Shown here: piece after piece, positions 22,124 to 33,732 of the stretch | How the letters are laid out: every line of letters begins with the position of its first letter | Numbering within the stretch: position 1 is the first letter of the stretch | Origin: Sclerotiophoma versabilis | Taxonomy: Eukaryota; Ascomycota; Dothideomycetes; Pleosporales; Didymellaceae | Assembly (NCBI GenBank): GCA_012274445.1 | Contig: JAAROD010000026.1 | Coordinates: forward strand, 806,001 to 870,000 | Reading direction: 5' to 3' | DNA length: 64,000 bases | Program-made: the position numbers and the translations under genes | Notes under the pieces: model-generated | Told to the model about the DNA's origin: nothing | Database searches by the model: none | Seen by the model: the letters and a program-made list of their open reading frames with translations, nothing else

Positions 22124-22949
22124 TCATCTTGGCGGTGATGTAAGGTTTGAATCCGTGAAGCTACCTGTATCCTCCTTGTTCAGCAGGGCCCTGACACGGT
22201 CAAGCCTGCTTACTGCTCTCTCCAGGCGGTCCAGCCGCGCCATCTTGTCCTTATCCTTCCTTTCTAGCAGCTCTATCCGCTCTTCAAGCTTTGCTCTTGC
22301 CCTGCGCTCTTCAGCTACCATCTCGTTCGCTTGAGAAAACAAGGTCACGCTAAGCTCCTCAATCTCTGAATCGACGGTGCGTACTCTGTCCTCCGCCTTC
22401 GCTCGAAGTGCACGCTCGCGTTCGAGTTCATGAAGTAGATCGGGGTCCGCTAAAGGTTTGAGCGCTGGAACAGGCAGGGGCGGTGTATTCGTCGAATTCG
22501 CAGGTGAAGTTAGTTTGCCAGTAAGGAACGAGAAACGGGATTGCGCCCTGACGTGGGCTGAGGTTGCTGTCGATGGACGACCGTCTGGAGAGGTATCGAC
22601 CGAGTCCGAAGTGTTCTTGCGTGATGGCCTGTTATTGCTTGGTGACGCTAACTTCAAAGTGCGAATTTGATCTTCGTAGTCAGCGCACTTCTCCGCTGAG
22701 TGACGCGTAAGTATGTGGCAGGTATTGGGAGTCTAGGGGCTCGACATACGTACCTGCAGCTGCGGCCTTTCCTTTAAGCTGTTCCATCTGCGCTTGCAAT
22801 TCACTGATGATTCTCTTCGCCTCTTCCACACTCTCCGTGTCAATATTGACGACTGTGCCGCATGACGGGCAGCTGTGTGTCGTGTTGGCAATTTGGACAG
22901 TACGTGTCGATGGAGCTGGCTCGGAGGATTGCTGTATCTCGACTGACAT
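22124..22949 (-). CDS. Sec2-type Rab guanine-nucleotide exchange factor (coiled coil)
   Basis: Two exons, 22949-22754 and 22695-22124, separated by a 58-nt GTACGT...CTCAG intron in phase 1, give 255 aa. The C-terminal third is the Sec2p GEF coiled coil (LFSQANEMVAEERRARAKLE, then heptads with ELLERKDKDK), which in yeast activates the Rab Sec4 on secretory vesicles. A central Ser/Thr/Pro-rich stretch joins it to a short N-terminal coiled coil and a CPSCG pair that may be half of a zinc ribbon. It is much shorter than yeast Sec2 (759 aa) but fits the short Sec2-domain proteins of filamentous fungi. The paralogue or partner Rab is not determined. Confidence 0.75.
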
Positions 22950-24594
22950 GTCTCCACTCTTTAGCTCGATCTTGGAGGAAATTCAACGCCTCATGCTATT
23001 GACAGTCGAGGTTTGAGAACGAGCAAAGGTGTCGTGTGTTGTAGGGAGAGTGCGTCACAGGATGACGGAAATGGCCAGGGTCGTACCCCTGCATGACATT
23101 TAAGATTTGCGCTATCGCGCTAGCGTTGCGCCTGAGCATTCACGTGCAACAACCTTCACTACAATCGCAAACTGTTAATAGCCCAATGAGCTATGTAGCA
23201 ACCCGATATACTATCGCTGATAGGCACATATACAGAGACTTCCCTATACTGTGGTCGCAAATGAGGTTGCCGTTAATTGCAAAACATAGTAGAAGTATGG
23301 TTCAAGCCAAGCCATACCCACAGATCGATCACTTTCCCGTTGAAAGCTTATTCTGATTCGAAGTGATCTTGTGATCTTGGGATCGCATGCTCAGTATGGT
23401 TCAAGAGCTCGTTGCGATGAAGTGAGCTATGGCTCTGGCTGTAGAAAATTCCAAAGGATGCCGTGGTTGAGAAAAGGACTTCGTGCGATCTTGTAAAGCG
23501 GGCTTTTCTTACATCATTTAAACACCACTCGATCTGGTTTTCCCAGATGAACGAACAAACGATCAGACTGACAGCTTCGACGCCTCGGGCAGAGCCAACT
23601 AGCAAGTGTGCAGGCCCGGATAGGCAAAAGTGTAAGGCAGGAAGGTAAAAGAAGGGGAAAAAAAGATCCACCAAACAATTCGCAATGGATTCAGTAGTCG
23701 GTTACAGAGATGATGCTCATACGCGCAAAGCCCTTCCCCATTGTCGATCGGGTACCTTGCATTAGCGCCGGCCGCTAGAAAAGACTAGCCGCCAATTCGA
23801 TGGAACATCGCGTTCTGTCAGAACTAGTCGAAAATTCGAACCAGGGTCTCCGCTCGAACCGCGTAATGCTCAACGCTGTATCAGAGGCTGTATGCAAGCA
23901 ATATACGCTTCTGCAAACGACCATAACTATAGCGGGAACCACATACCAGTCCCGTAATTACGTATTACCATCCAAGCGAGAACAGTCAGATCGCATGCCA
24001 ATGTTTCAGCATATTATTGTAAAAAGAGGCTTCGATCTATCAAACCCTCTACAAGCGATATCGTCTTCTTTGGGACTGCTTCGGAATGGTTGACCGATAA
24101 AATCTCGACCTCATTAGGCCTTCCACGGGGGAAAGGATCAAGTGGCCAGTGTTCACTTTTTTAAAGTGTGAAATCCTATTGGAGCATCATCCACTACCAA
24201 ACATGAGAGAGATTTGGTGTTGGTTCATGTCGTTCTAATCCTATAGGATACTTCCAGGAGACTTGTTCCTATGCAATCGAAGCAAATTTTAGGGATCAAG
24301 ATCTGGAAGTGTTACAAATGGTTGAGTCAGGACGATGCCACCATCACGACAGCCTGGTTCCGCGGCAATGTGCTACCAAGTATCTTCAAAATTCGTGCTT
24401 CAGAAAGAATATATAACCTCTAGCTCTGCTCTTGATCTGTACAGCATTGTATCTCAACCTCTGAGATCAGCTATAATCAAGCACTGCCCGTGCCGTCACC
24501 ACTTAGCAAAATCTACCCATCACAAAGAGTAAGCACAGCCACTACATCCACCATCACTGAACACTAACAGCCATAGTACAACACCACAACCAAA
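22950..24594. other. Intergenic region, nothing supported
   Basis: 1.6 kb. Open frames at 23348-23674 (minus, 108 aa) and 23800-24093 (plus, 97 aa) lack start context, domains or membrane/secretion signals. A TTCGAACC element near 23841 looked like a tRNA B box, but no cloverleaf forms around it. Confidence 0.3.
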
Positions 24595-25398
24595 ATGTCA
24601 CTGACTGGCGAAATTCCCCCTGTCATCGCCCGCCAGCGTGCTAGGGAGCGAGACTTCTACATACGCGCCAGGCCGGAGCGGCGAGTACAGATCCTTTGCG
24701 ATTACGCAAAGTCAAGTCCCCTAGCGGAAGATGACCAACTAGCACTCGCTTTCGAGGAAGTGAGGCTCGCCTACCACAGCCAGCTTCCCCCCGGTGAATA
24801 TCGCAATGCCAGGGGCCATGCATTCGTCGTCTCCGACTATGGGCGGCCATCGGCGGTTCCGATCAGAGAACCACCGGTTCAAGGCCTTGTCTGGGCACCC
24901 ACGCACTGGCGGCCCACACCTTCGCAGGTGCCTTCCGGGTACCACTTCGTCCTTGGTGGCTGGCAATGGGGGCCGCCTACTCCTCCCTTCGCCGCCCCCA
25001 TCGTATGCTTTGGTGCCAGCCAGCAGCACCAATACCAGGTGCCCGCCGATTTGGAGGGTGCTACCTTCACTGGAGTGCTACCTGAAATACCGCAGCACTT
25101 TCAGTCTGGTGGCTTGCTGTTACCAGACTTGGACTTCGCTGTTGCTGCCACACCTCTGCAGCAACTCTTCGACCTCCCCACTGCTCCCATGCAGGAACCG
25201 CTCTCACCATCTGCTGAACCTTATCAGCAGCCTGCTGCCTCGGATCCTCTGACGGAGGAGGAATTTGGAGATCTTTTGCTCTGCACTTTGCAGCAAGATA
25301 TTGAGAAAATGGACGCTGAAGCGGTTGTGCAATTGCCGCGCAGCGACTCTGCTATCGATTTGGGCTACCCGGGCTACGCGCCGGCTTCTTTTAGTTGA
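24595..25398 (+). CDS. Hypothetical protein, Pro/Gln-rich with acidic C-terminus
   Basis: Single exon, 267 aa, preceded by a CA-rich leader typical of fungal mRNAs. The N-terminal 60 residues are basic and Arg-rich (ARQRARERDFYIRARPERR). The middle is rich in Pro, Trp and Gly (WRPTPSQVPSGYHFVLGGWQ). The C-terminal 70 residues are acidic and Leu/Gln-rich with phi-x-x-phi-phi runs (LTEEEFGDLLLCTLQQDIEKMD) like a transcription activation domain. No signal peptide, membrane segment or known domain is seen. Codon use and composition look genuinely coding. It is probably lineage-specific, and I assign no function. Confidence 0.6.
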   Translation: MSLTGEIPPVIARQRARERDFYIRARPERRVQILCDYAKSSPLAEDDQLALAFEEVRLAYHSQLPPGEYRNARGHAFVVSDYGRPSAVPIREPPVQGLVWAPTHWRPTPSQVPSGYHFVLGGWQWGPPTPPFAAPIVCFGASQQHQYQVPADLEGATFTGVLPEIPQHFQSGGLLLPDLDFAVAATPLQQLFDLPTAPMQEPLSPSAEPYQQPAASDPLTEEEFGDLLLCTLQQDIEKMDAEAVVQLPRSDSAIDLGYPGYAPASFS

Positions 25399-25804
25399 GG
25401 CTATGCTTCGCTGTTGTTTCTTCTCTGTTGTCGTTAAGTTTATTGTTCCTTTGAATGGTTCAGGATTGTATATAGCCTTTCTTTAGTCACCCAGTTTGTC
25501 TTCATGTACCGTAGTGTTTTCTAATTTGTCGCGCCATCCTGAATCGTTCATCAGATCGTTATCGTCTGCTCTCAACCAGTTTTCACTTACGTATTACTGT
25601 AAATGGAGAATCAAAAACGATTACAAACTCTGATCTTGTTAGCAATGTCCTTTGATAGTGTGCATCTGAAGCACTTCAGTATAGGACGTCCTGGTATGAT
25701 GCAGATCATAGGAGTATGCTCTCAAGAAAAGTATCATTCTTGTAAATGCCTAATGTTTTTTCCGGTGCTTTACAGCAAGAGGCATCTCCCATCGTGTCTT
25801 ATCT
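25399..25804. other. Convergent 3' flanks
   Basis: 0.4 kb of AT-rich DNA between the stops of the hypothetical gene and DPH7. No gene is seen. Confidence 0.3.
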
Positions 25805-27036
25805 TTAGAACCTCCATAGACATAACAGCCTGTCATAAAAGCTTGTAGAGATGAACGTCCGCTGCCCCTTCGAATCGAGCCCGACCTGCGAATCGCTTCC
25901 ATAGTTCATGCTCTTGTGCTCCTCGAACTTGGCCGAAACCTTGAAACTCCAATTATCACCATTGCGACTAAGCTTGACAATGCGCGCACCAGCATGCATA
26001 CAGCTGACAAGAAGCAGTACTTCTTCAGGTGGCTGGGTCGCTTCGATGGAGTTGGCCGCGGCTTGGGGCGGCAGCTTCTTGTCTAACACCTTGAGGCGCC
26101 ATACTCCGCCGCCAAGATCCAGCTCGGCGTGCACTTGGCGGCGGCCAACGGTAGGAGCTTGGATTAGTCGGATGTGATCATCATAACTGCCGGTTACTAT
26201 CCAACTGCTTCCGCTATCTACGTGGATTGGCAAGATTGCGGTAACGCCAGCGCTGTGAGCCTTCTTGTCTGACCAAGACATGATCCATGAAGGAGCATAA
26301 TTTGCTCCAGAGATTTCGGCTTTACTATCAGGATGATCGCGTGGTAATTCCATGTACTTCAGGGCGCTGTCGTCGCCCCCGGAGTAGATACCTGTTCCAT
26401 CTGGCAGGAAGGCAAGGGTCCACGCTTCGAGCTCATGGAGGCCAACGTCTAAGTGCGATGGGTTCTCTAAGTCAACTTTACCGAGACAGACCTTCCCGGT
26501 TGAGAGAGTCATGCCGACTGCTGACTGTTCCGGGTGCCATGAGAAAGCGGTGATGAGTTCGTTCTCGGGGAAGTACTGAATAGTTTGAAGGAGACTAATC
26601 TCGGGGGCTTTGTTGGCAGATTCCTGGTCGAGCTGGTAGATGCCAATCGACCCTGTCGATGTTGCCACTCCGAAGATGGAGTTTGCGTCTTCTTGCTGAA
26701 GGAAGTGCACATCTAAGATTGCAGATGGTGTTGCAAGCGTCTGAACAATTTTACTAAGAAATAATTAGTTACATATATTAAAATCGACTTGATTGTACTT
26801 ATGACCAAAGCCACTTACACATTGTCACCCTCGACACGAACTAGAATTAGACTTCCGTTGCGCTGCTGGCTCTTCCTTTGCCCCTCATGCTGTGCAGGAT
26901 CTGACAATCCCTGTCCATCTTCTTTCTCGAGGTTGTAGGTGCCAACAACGGCGTATTGCGAGTCACGCGGCCAGAACTCGATGCAGCTCGGCGGCAGCTC
27001 GAGTGTAAGAGTTAACAGTGAATCGATTGAAGCCAT
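25805..27036 (-). CDS. DPH7: Diphthine methyl ester esterase, WD40 (DPH7/Rrt2 family)
   Basis: Two exons, 27036-26819 and 26753-25805, with a 65-nt GTAAGT...CTTAG intron in phase 2, give 388 aa (yeast Rrt2 is 387). The protein removes the methyl ester from methylated diphthine on EF-2, allowing the final amidation to diphthamide. The evidence is a beta-propeller with family-typical blades: SILDVHF-like blade 1 (SAILDVHFL), TAFSWHP, EAWTLAFLPDGTGIYSGGDD, WIVTGSYDDHIRL, GGGVWRLK, and the C-terminal FISTSFYDRLLCLW closing strand. Overall order and length match the family. It diverges from the 2EXR-like gene across 0.44 kb. Confidence 0.85.
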
Positions 27037-27480
27037 TTTGCTGTTGGCTTGCGGAAAGTGCAGCCCTCAATTTGTGCTCCCAGATACGGTTAGTGCGCTG
27101 GTTACTAATCGATCGATGACGCACCTCAAGCTGCGGTTTCCTCCACGCTTTACTCTTCACTTTCGACTTAAGCACAGTCAACGCTTGCCGCGAGAACGTG
27201 ATTCCAAAGCGGTGTTCTACTGTCCAATCGACTTTGTCTCAATTTTGATCTTCAGGCACCGTGGAGCTGATGCCTTACTAATCCTTGCTCGCCTCAGCTG
27301 CAGCCTACGCTAACAACCCGATTCGGAAAGCTAATCGTTCACTTTCACACAACTTTCTATGTAGTCAACCGAAAGCGCGTCTCTTTCGTGTTTTTTCTGT
27401 ATAACACGCGTCTAGCTCTTATTAGACTCAATTGCCTCACCATTTCCACTACAAGGTCAATTGCGTTCAACTAACTCGCC
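27037..27480. promoter_or_regulatory. Divergent promoter region of DPH7 and the 2EXR-like gene
   Basis: 0.44 kb between two divergent ATGs. It presumably contains both promoters; a pyrimidine-rich leader precedes 27481. No other feature is seen. Confidence 0.35.
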
Positions 27481-28489
27481 ATGTTTCAAGCCGCGGCACC
27501 ACAAACTACCTTCGCGTCCGGACGTTACTCGAAGCGCAAGCGAACGCAGGTCAACTATCGCACGGAAGAAATGGACGTTGAAGAAACTGATGCCGAGTTG
27601 GAGGAAGAAATTGTAAAGTCAAAGGTTCGCCGGTTGCTCCTTAGGCACGCCAGCGACACTGACGTAACTTCAGAAGCAACGCAAGACTGCAGCATCCAGG
27701 CCTTTACCGAAGCACAAGATCTTTCCGTTCCTTCAGTTACCTGCAGAGATCCGTAACATGGTCTACACCTACACGCTCACAGATCCGACTGGCATCAAGT
27801 TCGTTGCGGTGCAGCGCAACAAGCGTCGCTGTGTAGAGCGAGTCTCGAATAAGACATTCAATCAAGTCTCGGGCGGCAGAGTCTACTATCATTCACACAC
27901 GATCAACGACGACGCGGAAGTGCGAGCTGCATCTCTGGCTCCTTCTATTCTCGCAGTCAATAAGCAGATTCACCAGGAAGGCTGTGACCTGCTGTATGGC
28001 AACGAACTCGTCTTTGCTGACACCGTTGCTCTTTACGCATTTATGATCAACATTGGTCCTGCAAGTGCTTCGCACCTCAGAAAGATGCGCATCAAGGGCT
28101 GGGGTCGTGGCCGTACATCGAAGGCGTATAACAATGCCTGCTTTGCCGTTCTTATCTGGGCTACCAAATTGGAGAAGCTCTCCATCGACACCACTATCGG
28201 TTGGTACCGTCAGCCAAAGAACGCCGCCCAGCAGCTGTATCGTGACGCGTTTCCATGGCTTGAGGCCGTTGGCCACGCAAGGCGAAAGTTCGATGCAGCG
28301 CTTGACGTTCTCGAGGTGGCGGGTGAGAGCTTGGGTCGAAACTACTCCGGCAATCAAGGTACATCGGATGCGCAGTTGCGCAAAATGTTCTACGACGAGT
28401 TAAGCAGGAACCTAGGCCTACAACAGAAGCGCGTCATGGGCAAATTACTGAAGAGAAGGAAGGTTTCGAAGGTCAGCGACTCCTCCTAG
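27481..28489 (+). CDS. 2EXR/F-box-like hypothetical protein
   Basis: Two exons, 27481-27612 and 27674-28489, give 315 aa. The 61-nt intron has GTAAAG, an ACTGAC branch and a TTCAG acceptor; splicing is needed because the frame runs into a stop at 27754 and restores the family core FPFLQLPAEIRNMVYTYTL. Exon 1 is basic, then acidic. The core LPAEIRN(M/L)(V/I)Y followed by ILAVNKQIHQEGCDLLYG and a KMRIKGW strand is the fungal 2EXR / F-box-like pattern, whose molecular role is unknown. The C-terminus is Lys/Arg-rich (KLLKRRKVSK). A decayed gene with the same motif lies at 7528-7985. Confidence 0.75.
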
Positions 28490-29388
28490 AGGTCAACAAA
28501 ATCGACTGAGCCATTCATAGGGTAATGGTGTGCGAATTGCACTGCATGGGCATCAATCGTCAGCATCGCACGGTTCTGTCACACACAGTTCGATTTGGAG
28601 TTCACCAATGTTGGCATTGAGGTCATGGCTGGCCAGTTTATAGAAATCTCGGCTATCTTCTTCACTTTTCTCATGAAGCTACGATCGTTTTTGGCACGTT
28701 AGCGGGTTCTCGAGCAGGTACCTCTTTCAATACATCTATGACCATAATTGACGTAATAAGCCATAAATATACCAAGCCTTCTCCTAACTCATCCAAAACT
28801 GTGACAAAATGCCGTATGACCCATAACACAAACCCAGGAGCCAGGAACACATTTGTTGTCAATCTGTGCCCGGACACATACTGACGTGTTTATCGATTGC
28901 GTTTGGCGTCTGTGTTGTGCGCGCTCCATCATTCATGTGAAAGCCCGAATCATGGTCAGTGCGCCTGCAAGCGCGGGGTGCGCCGCATTGTAATAATTTA
29001 AGACGTCATGTTCAAGCTGCGATTTGAGCCACGCGCATGGCCTGCATCTTCTGCGACTACTGTGCCTGAAGCCACAATCGCCCTGCTGACGGCTCCAAAT
29101 GACCTTGTGCTTACATTGTGACTTTGCTACGTATTCCTTCCAGCCCACAGCTTTCGGTGTTTCTACGTCTATACGCCGCTGGAAGGCCTCACAGACGATT
29201 CATCCCAACAGAAGCGCTCGGCCTCCGTGCATTCCGCCTAACGGCCTCAGCGCAGCGCTTTGAAGCTTACACGCGTCAAGAGCTGCATACAATCTAGTTA
29301 CCAAATCCTTTCGGTACTTCGCCCCGCATCGACCTCGGCGCCTGACACTCCAGGCACCTACATCAGCATTACCAGTGCACCCCGAAAC
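28490..29388. other. Intergenic region upstream of GGPP synthase
   Basis: 0.9 kb. The reading frame of the next gene stays open back to about 29260 but has no ATG before 29389, so this part is read as 5' leader. No other gene is supported. Confidence 0.35.
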
Positions 29389-30696
29389 ATGTCCCTCGAA
29401 ACACATCCCCACGCCTCACCAAATGCCATCCCACCTCGAACGAGCTCTACTGGTCAGGTCACGAACGGCCACCCTGTAAATTCCCGTCACAGTGTATTGC
29501 GCCCGCTCTCAGAGATCGACTGGATGAGCCAGAGCAAGAAGAGCAAGACGTCGCACGCCCCCACAGAGCCACTCAACGGTACACAAGCACGATCGCATTC
29601 ACATTCGCAATCACAACCGCAGTCACGATCGGAACCAATGAACCTTGGAGAAGTCAGCACAAACTACCCCACCCCGCTCTCGCCGCCGAGCGACACGAAG
29701 AACTTGGGTGAGGACCTCATATATGGCAACGGTGCAGCATGGACAGAGGAGAAGGAGCGCATACTTCTTGGACCTTATGACTACCTATGGGGTCACCCAG
29801 GGAAAGACATTCGGTCACAATGCATAGCTGCGTTCAATCTGTGGCTGAAGGTCCCACCCGAGCGGCTTGAGGTGATAACGCGGGCAGTTGGCATGCTCCA
29901 CACGGCGTCTCTGTTGGTCGATGATGTGGAAGACAGCTCGATACTACGGCGAGGGATCCCTGTTGCGAACAGCATCTTCGGCGTTGCGCAAACAATCAAC
30001 TCGGCGAACTACGTGTACTTCAAGGCGTTACAGGAGTTGATGCTCATGGGCAACCCTAAGCTTATCGAGATCTTCACAGAAGAGCTGTTGAACCTGCACA
30101 GGGGTCAGGGCATGGATCTGTATTGGCGAGATAGCTTGACATGTCCCAGCGAAGCAGACTACCTGGAGATGGTAGGCAACAAGACGGGAGGCCTTTTCAG
30201 ACTGGCCATCAAGCTCATGCAGGCCGAGAGCGCAGTACAAGTGTACGTCCTTTCCTCTGCTCCCTCCACATCCCAATACTAATCCAGACACAGTGACTGC
30301 GCACCTCTCGTCTCCACAATCGGCCTGCTCTTCCAGATCCTGGACGATCACCTCAACCTCTCTCCCACATCCGGCTACTCCTCCCTCAAGGGTCTCTGCG
30401 AAGACCTGACAGAAGGCAAATTCTCGTTCCCCGTCATCCATGCCATTCGCGCCGATCCCAGCAACCAGATCCTGATCAATATACTGAAGCAGAAGACGAC
30501 AGACGAAGAGGTGAAGCGCTATGCGCTCAAGTACATGGAGAGCAAGGGCAGCTTCGACTACTCGAAAAAGGTCATTGATGAACTGAGAGGGAAGACAGAG
30601 AACCTTGTCAAGGGCATTGAGGAAGGATTGGGTGAGGATGGGAAACAGGGCGCAGAGGCTTTGAGAAAGATGTTGGGGAAATTGGTATTGAGGTGA
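29389..30696 (+). CDS. Geranylgeranyl diphosphate synthase
   Basis: Two exons, 29389-30242 and 30294-30696, with a 51-nt intron (GTACGT donor, AATACTAAT branch, ACACAG acceptor) in phase 2, give 418 aa. The enzyme adds isopentenyl diphosphate to farnesyl diphosphate to make C20 GGPP for protein geranylgeranylation, ubiquinone and carotenoids. The first Asp-rich motif is DDVED at residues 178-182 (LLVDDVEDSSILRRG), and the second is LLFQILDD with Asp302-Asp303. GKFSFPVIHAI and the C-terminal helices are typical of fungal GGPPS. The first 110 residues are Ser/Gln/His-rich and probably disordered. No other terpene gene is nearby, so this is likely the housekeeping enzyme (Bts1/Al-3 type). Confidence 0.92.
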
Positions 30697-31031
30697 TAAT
30701 GTAGACGTGTAAGCAGGAGTGATGGGTGGGGGTTAATGCTGTAGCATCTAGTTACTGCATAGCGACATAGCTAATGATCACGAAGTCACGCTTCAACGCT
30801 AAGAATCTTGCTTGGGGGTGATAGTACTACCTAGATCCCCTGCATATCTGAGCGCATGATTCTGGCTCCCGTCTGTGCGTCACTGATGCCGGTTGACTGT
30901 CGTGCTCAACTTTATCTCCAACGCCGTCACCGCACGCCCCCTAAACTTGAATAATCGACTCGGTGCGCACTTCGGCGGGGAGATGCGGTTCCTGCATCGC
31001 GCCGAGACGATTACTGAATGGTTTCTGGTAG
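30697..31031. other. Short spacer after GGPP synthase
   Basis: This contains the 3' flank of the synthase gene. An open frame at 30893-31078 could include an upstream exon of the doubtful gene at 31032, but no splice donor could be fixed. Confidence 0.25.
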
Positions 31032-31451
31032 TATGCCTGTCCCAGCAAGTGCCACGATGTGCCGGGCGTACTTCATGAGTCGTTCTACAGAGCTGTGCTG
31101 GGCGTTAAGTGCGAAACAGAAGCATACCGCACTTTTATCATCAAGCTGCCGCTCAATCTAGAGTCTGCGCATGTTAAGGCAGACGCCAGCCAACCTTACG
31201 GTAAGATAGTGGTCGAGTACAACATACGTGACAACGGTAGTGATGTTAGAATGAAGATTAGGTTGTTGATGAGCGCGGCTAGATATTTCCTGTTGTTGAG
31301 GAACGAGAGTGAAGTGGAAATTACATGTGGGCAGGCGTTGCAGGATGCCTTGACCTTGGAGGGTCGAATAGCCAGCCCAGTATATGCTAGTGCTTTGACC
31401 ATGAACATCTGGAAAGCCGATGCTTATAGAGTTCATCCAGATCTCTTGTAG
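31032..31451 (+). CDS. Possible terminal exon of an unidentified gene
   Basis: From a possible acceptor (CTGGTAG ending at 31031) the plus strand is open for 139 codons to a stop at 31449-31451. The beginning has a C-x3-C pair (YACPSKCHDV), and the rest alternates charged and hydrophobic residues as real proteins do (AYRTFIIKLPLNLES; ARYFLLLRNESEVE). There is no ATG at its start, so an upstream exon would be needed and is not resolved. It converges on the DUF6536 gene, only 23 bp away. I do not recognise the sequence; it may be a gene remnant. Confidence 0.3.
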   Translation, partial: YACPSKCHDVPGVLHESFYRAVLGVKCETEAYRTFIIKLPLNLESAHVKADASQPYGKIVVEYNIRDNGSDVRMKIRLLMSAARYFLLLRNESEVEITCGQALQDALTLEGRIASPVYASALTMNIWKADAYRVHPDLL

Positions 31452-31474
31452 GAAATCTGAGATGCATCAAGGAC

Positions 31475-33732
31475 TCATGCATACAGCTTCCCATCCTCCG
31501 GCTGCTCAACCTCCCTTGTCGAAAACCCACAGTGCCCAACCCCCTTTTCATCTTCGCCCGTTTCTCCCCACATGACTTCCTTCTCCGCGCTAATCTCATC
31601 AGCTTCGTCAACTGGCACATGACATGCGGCCGCAATCGCAGCACTGCAACTCGATGCGACCGGCATACTGGACGGTAACTTAATGAAACCCATGCCTATA
31701 ATCCAGATAAGCAGTAGAGAAGCAACAACAATAGATGCCAGAATCGCAGGTGGAGAGTAGCCGCATGTCATCAAGTGCAGAGGTGCCGCAGTGTCCCAGA
31801 TGTTGGTGTCACCGACGACCGCCTCTGGTGAGGGGACAAGCATGATCCCTTCCACGCTGACAAGGAATATGCTCTGTGAGATGAGCCAGTGCAGTGTTCC
31901 AGTTACCACGATGATAGGTATCCCAAATCGATACGGCAGTTGCAAAAAGTATGTGCTTCGTTGCGCACCCTGTGGGGTCGTCGACACTCGCAAGCCGTTT
32001 CGACGGAGACTGTAACGCGACCATTCCTGCGCAAGCGACATGACAGTCATAAGGCCGTTATAGTTCAGATAGAGAAACGATAGAAGAAGCTGCGGCGTAT
32101 TGGCGACTACGACGTTGCTGATGAGGCCGGCGGCGCCTGAAGTAGGGAGGGACCAGCTGATGAAAGCGCGCGGGTCAACGCTTCCAAGGCCCTGAGTATA
32201 GATGCTTGATTTGTTACTGTCATCATCTTTGTACCAGTATATGCCGTATTGGAGCAGGAAGATTGAAACGCCGATGAGTATGACGAAAGTGACCAGGAAT
32301 GCGAACCAGCGTCTGCCACTAGCGGCCGTGAAGTGACGTCTTCTGCGTTTTTGGAAGTATTTTGGAGGAGTGGTCCACCCCATACTGCTGTACTCGCCGG
32401 ACTCGGTGCGCTGTGCATAACTCACAGAAGGCTCGAAGTGCTTTAGTGACTTGTCGAGCAAGCACATATCTTTTGTTTTCGGGTCCGGCACTATCAGAAA
32501 CGACGACACAGCGTCTCCGATGGTCAGCAGCGGTACATTCCTTACTCTGAAGGCGATGTACAGCATGGTGGATGTCTTCAGAAGCCCGATGAGCACCACC
32601 ACAAGGACCAGGTGGACACTGTACTCTAGGCGGCAATGTTGATCGATCTTCTCACTCATGCAGTACTGCACCGGTTTCCTGAACGGCTGCCAAGCGTCGA
32701 TCTCCTTTTGTACTTTGGAGATCCAGCTTGCGCAACTCGCGCCATTTGTCAGGTATTGCTCGCATATCCAGTCAAAAGGATTGGGATTCGAAGCATCAAG
32801 ACTGATCACTGGAGCAACTTGCGTCTCAAAGTCGGCAACCGCTCCATCGGTGTAACCTTGCGTTGTGTTAGAAACAACGAGTAAGACGTTTCCTCGCGCA
32901 GACTGGTAGTTCTGAGCATATTCGTTGACACATTCGCTGCTGCTCAGGCGCTGGAGTTTTCCTGCCTGCTTGAGGTCAAACATGTGATTGATGACATTTA
33001 TCTCAATGTTGCTGGTTATGTCGTTGCGTGTAAAGTTTTGTGTGGATTCGTCGACAAACCCTTCGCTAACGGAGAAGATCATGTATTCGCTGGCTGTGAT
33101 AGATGCGTATACTGTTGAGTTGTAGCTTACAGATTTTAGTACACCCACCGGACACAAGCGATGGTGAAGGTCACTTACAACAAATGCAATGGTAAAGACG
33201 ATACCCCCAGCAAGAGCCAGAGAGCGACGCGCATCCTGCTTATCCTCTTCAGGTTGCTGATACTGGGAACTCCAATGTCGACCCATCCGAACTTTGCATG
33301 TGCTTGCTCAGCCTCAGCTCTTGTAGGTGCGCTCATGCATTGCATGCAGTAGTTGCTGGCACCGAGTAGAACGGTACTAAGAACGTTGATGAGCAAGTGG
33401 AGGAAGATGTTGATCTTTTTTGTAGTATCGCATTGGCCGTCATAGAGGACGCGCTTTCCCTCATTACTGTTGAAACTCGGAAAGCTAGCTCGACCCTCAC
33501 CAATGATGAGAAAAAGGGTGTTCATCAAGAAGACAAGACTGCCAGACAGAGCGCAGTACCGGATGCCGATTTTCCATCGTGGATGAGTTGACTGCAACCC
33601 TTCGGTAGATAAGCTGATTGAGGATAGCTTCTGTCGATGGTCATCGTGTTGTTCGGAGAGGAGAGCGTCCCGTTGTTTGAAGGACTGGAGCTCGATGTCG
33701 ATCGATCTGGCACCCTTCTTCGAATCCCACAT
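31475..33732 (-). CDS. DUF6536-type multi-pass membrane protein
   Basis: Two exons, 33732-33179 and 33125-31475, joined in phase 2 across a 53-nt GTAAGT...TACTAAAA...GTAAG intron, give 734 aa. The N-terminal domain has the family features: WKIGIRYCALSGSLVFLMN as first membrane helix, a small Cys loop (DGQCDTTKKINIFLHLLIN), and LLGASNYCMQCMSAPTR. About five further helices follow, including VHLVLVVVLIGLLKTSTML, WFAFLVTFVILIGVSIFLL and ILASIVVASLLLIWIIGMGF, with a large extracytoplasmic loop carrying N-glycosylation sites. The family is fungal and of unknown function. It often occurs in accessory or secondary-metabolite regions, but no cluster is evident here. Confidence 0.8.

Noticed and set aside
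23820..23900. TTCGAACC-type element suggesting a tRNA gene
   Set aside because: The T stem does not pair and no A box or acceptor stem is found on either strand.
29260..29388. N-terminal extension of GGPP synthase
   Set aside because: The frame is open but contains no ATG before 29389 (it opens at a TTG).
29389..33732. Terpene secondary-metabolite cluster around the GGPP synthase
   Set aside because: There is no terpene cyclase, prenyltransferase or P450 nearby; the synthase looks like the housekeeping enzyme.
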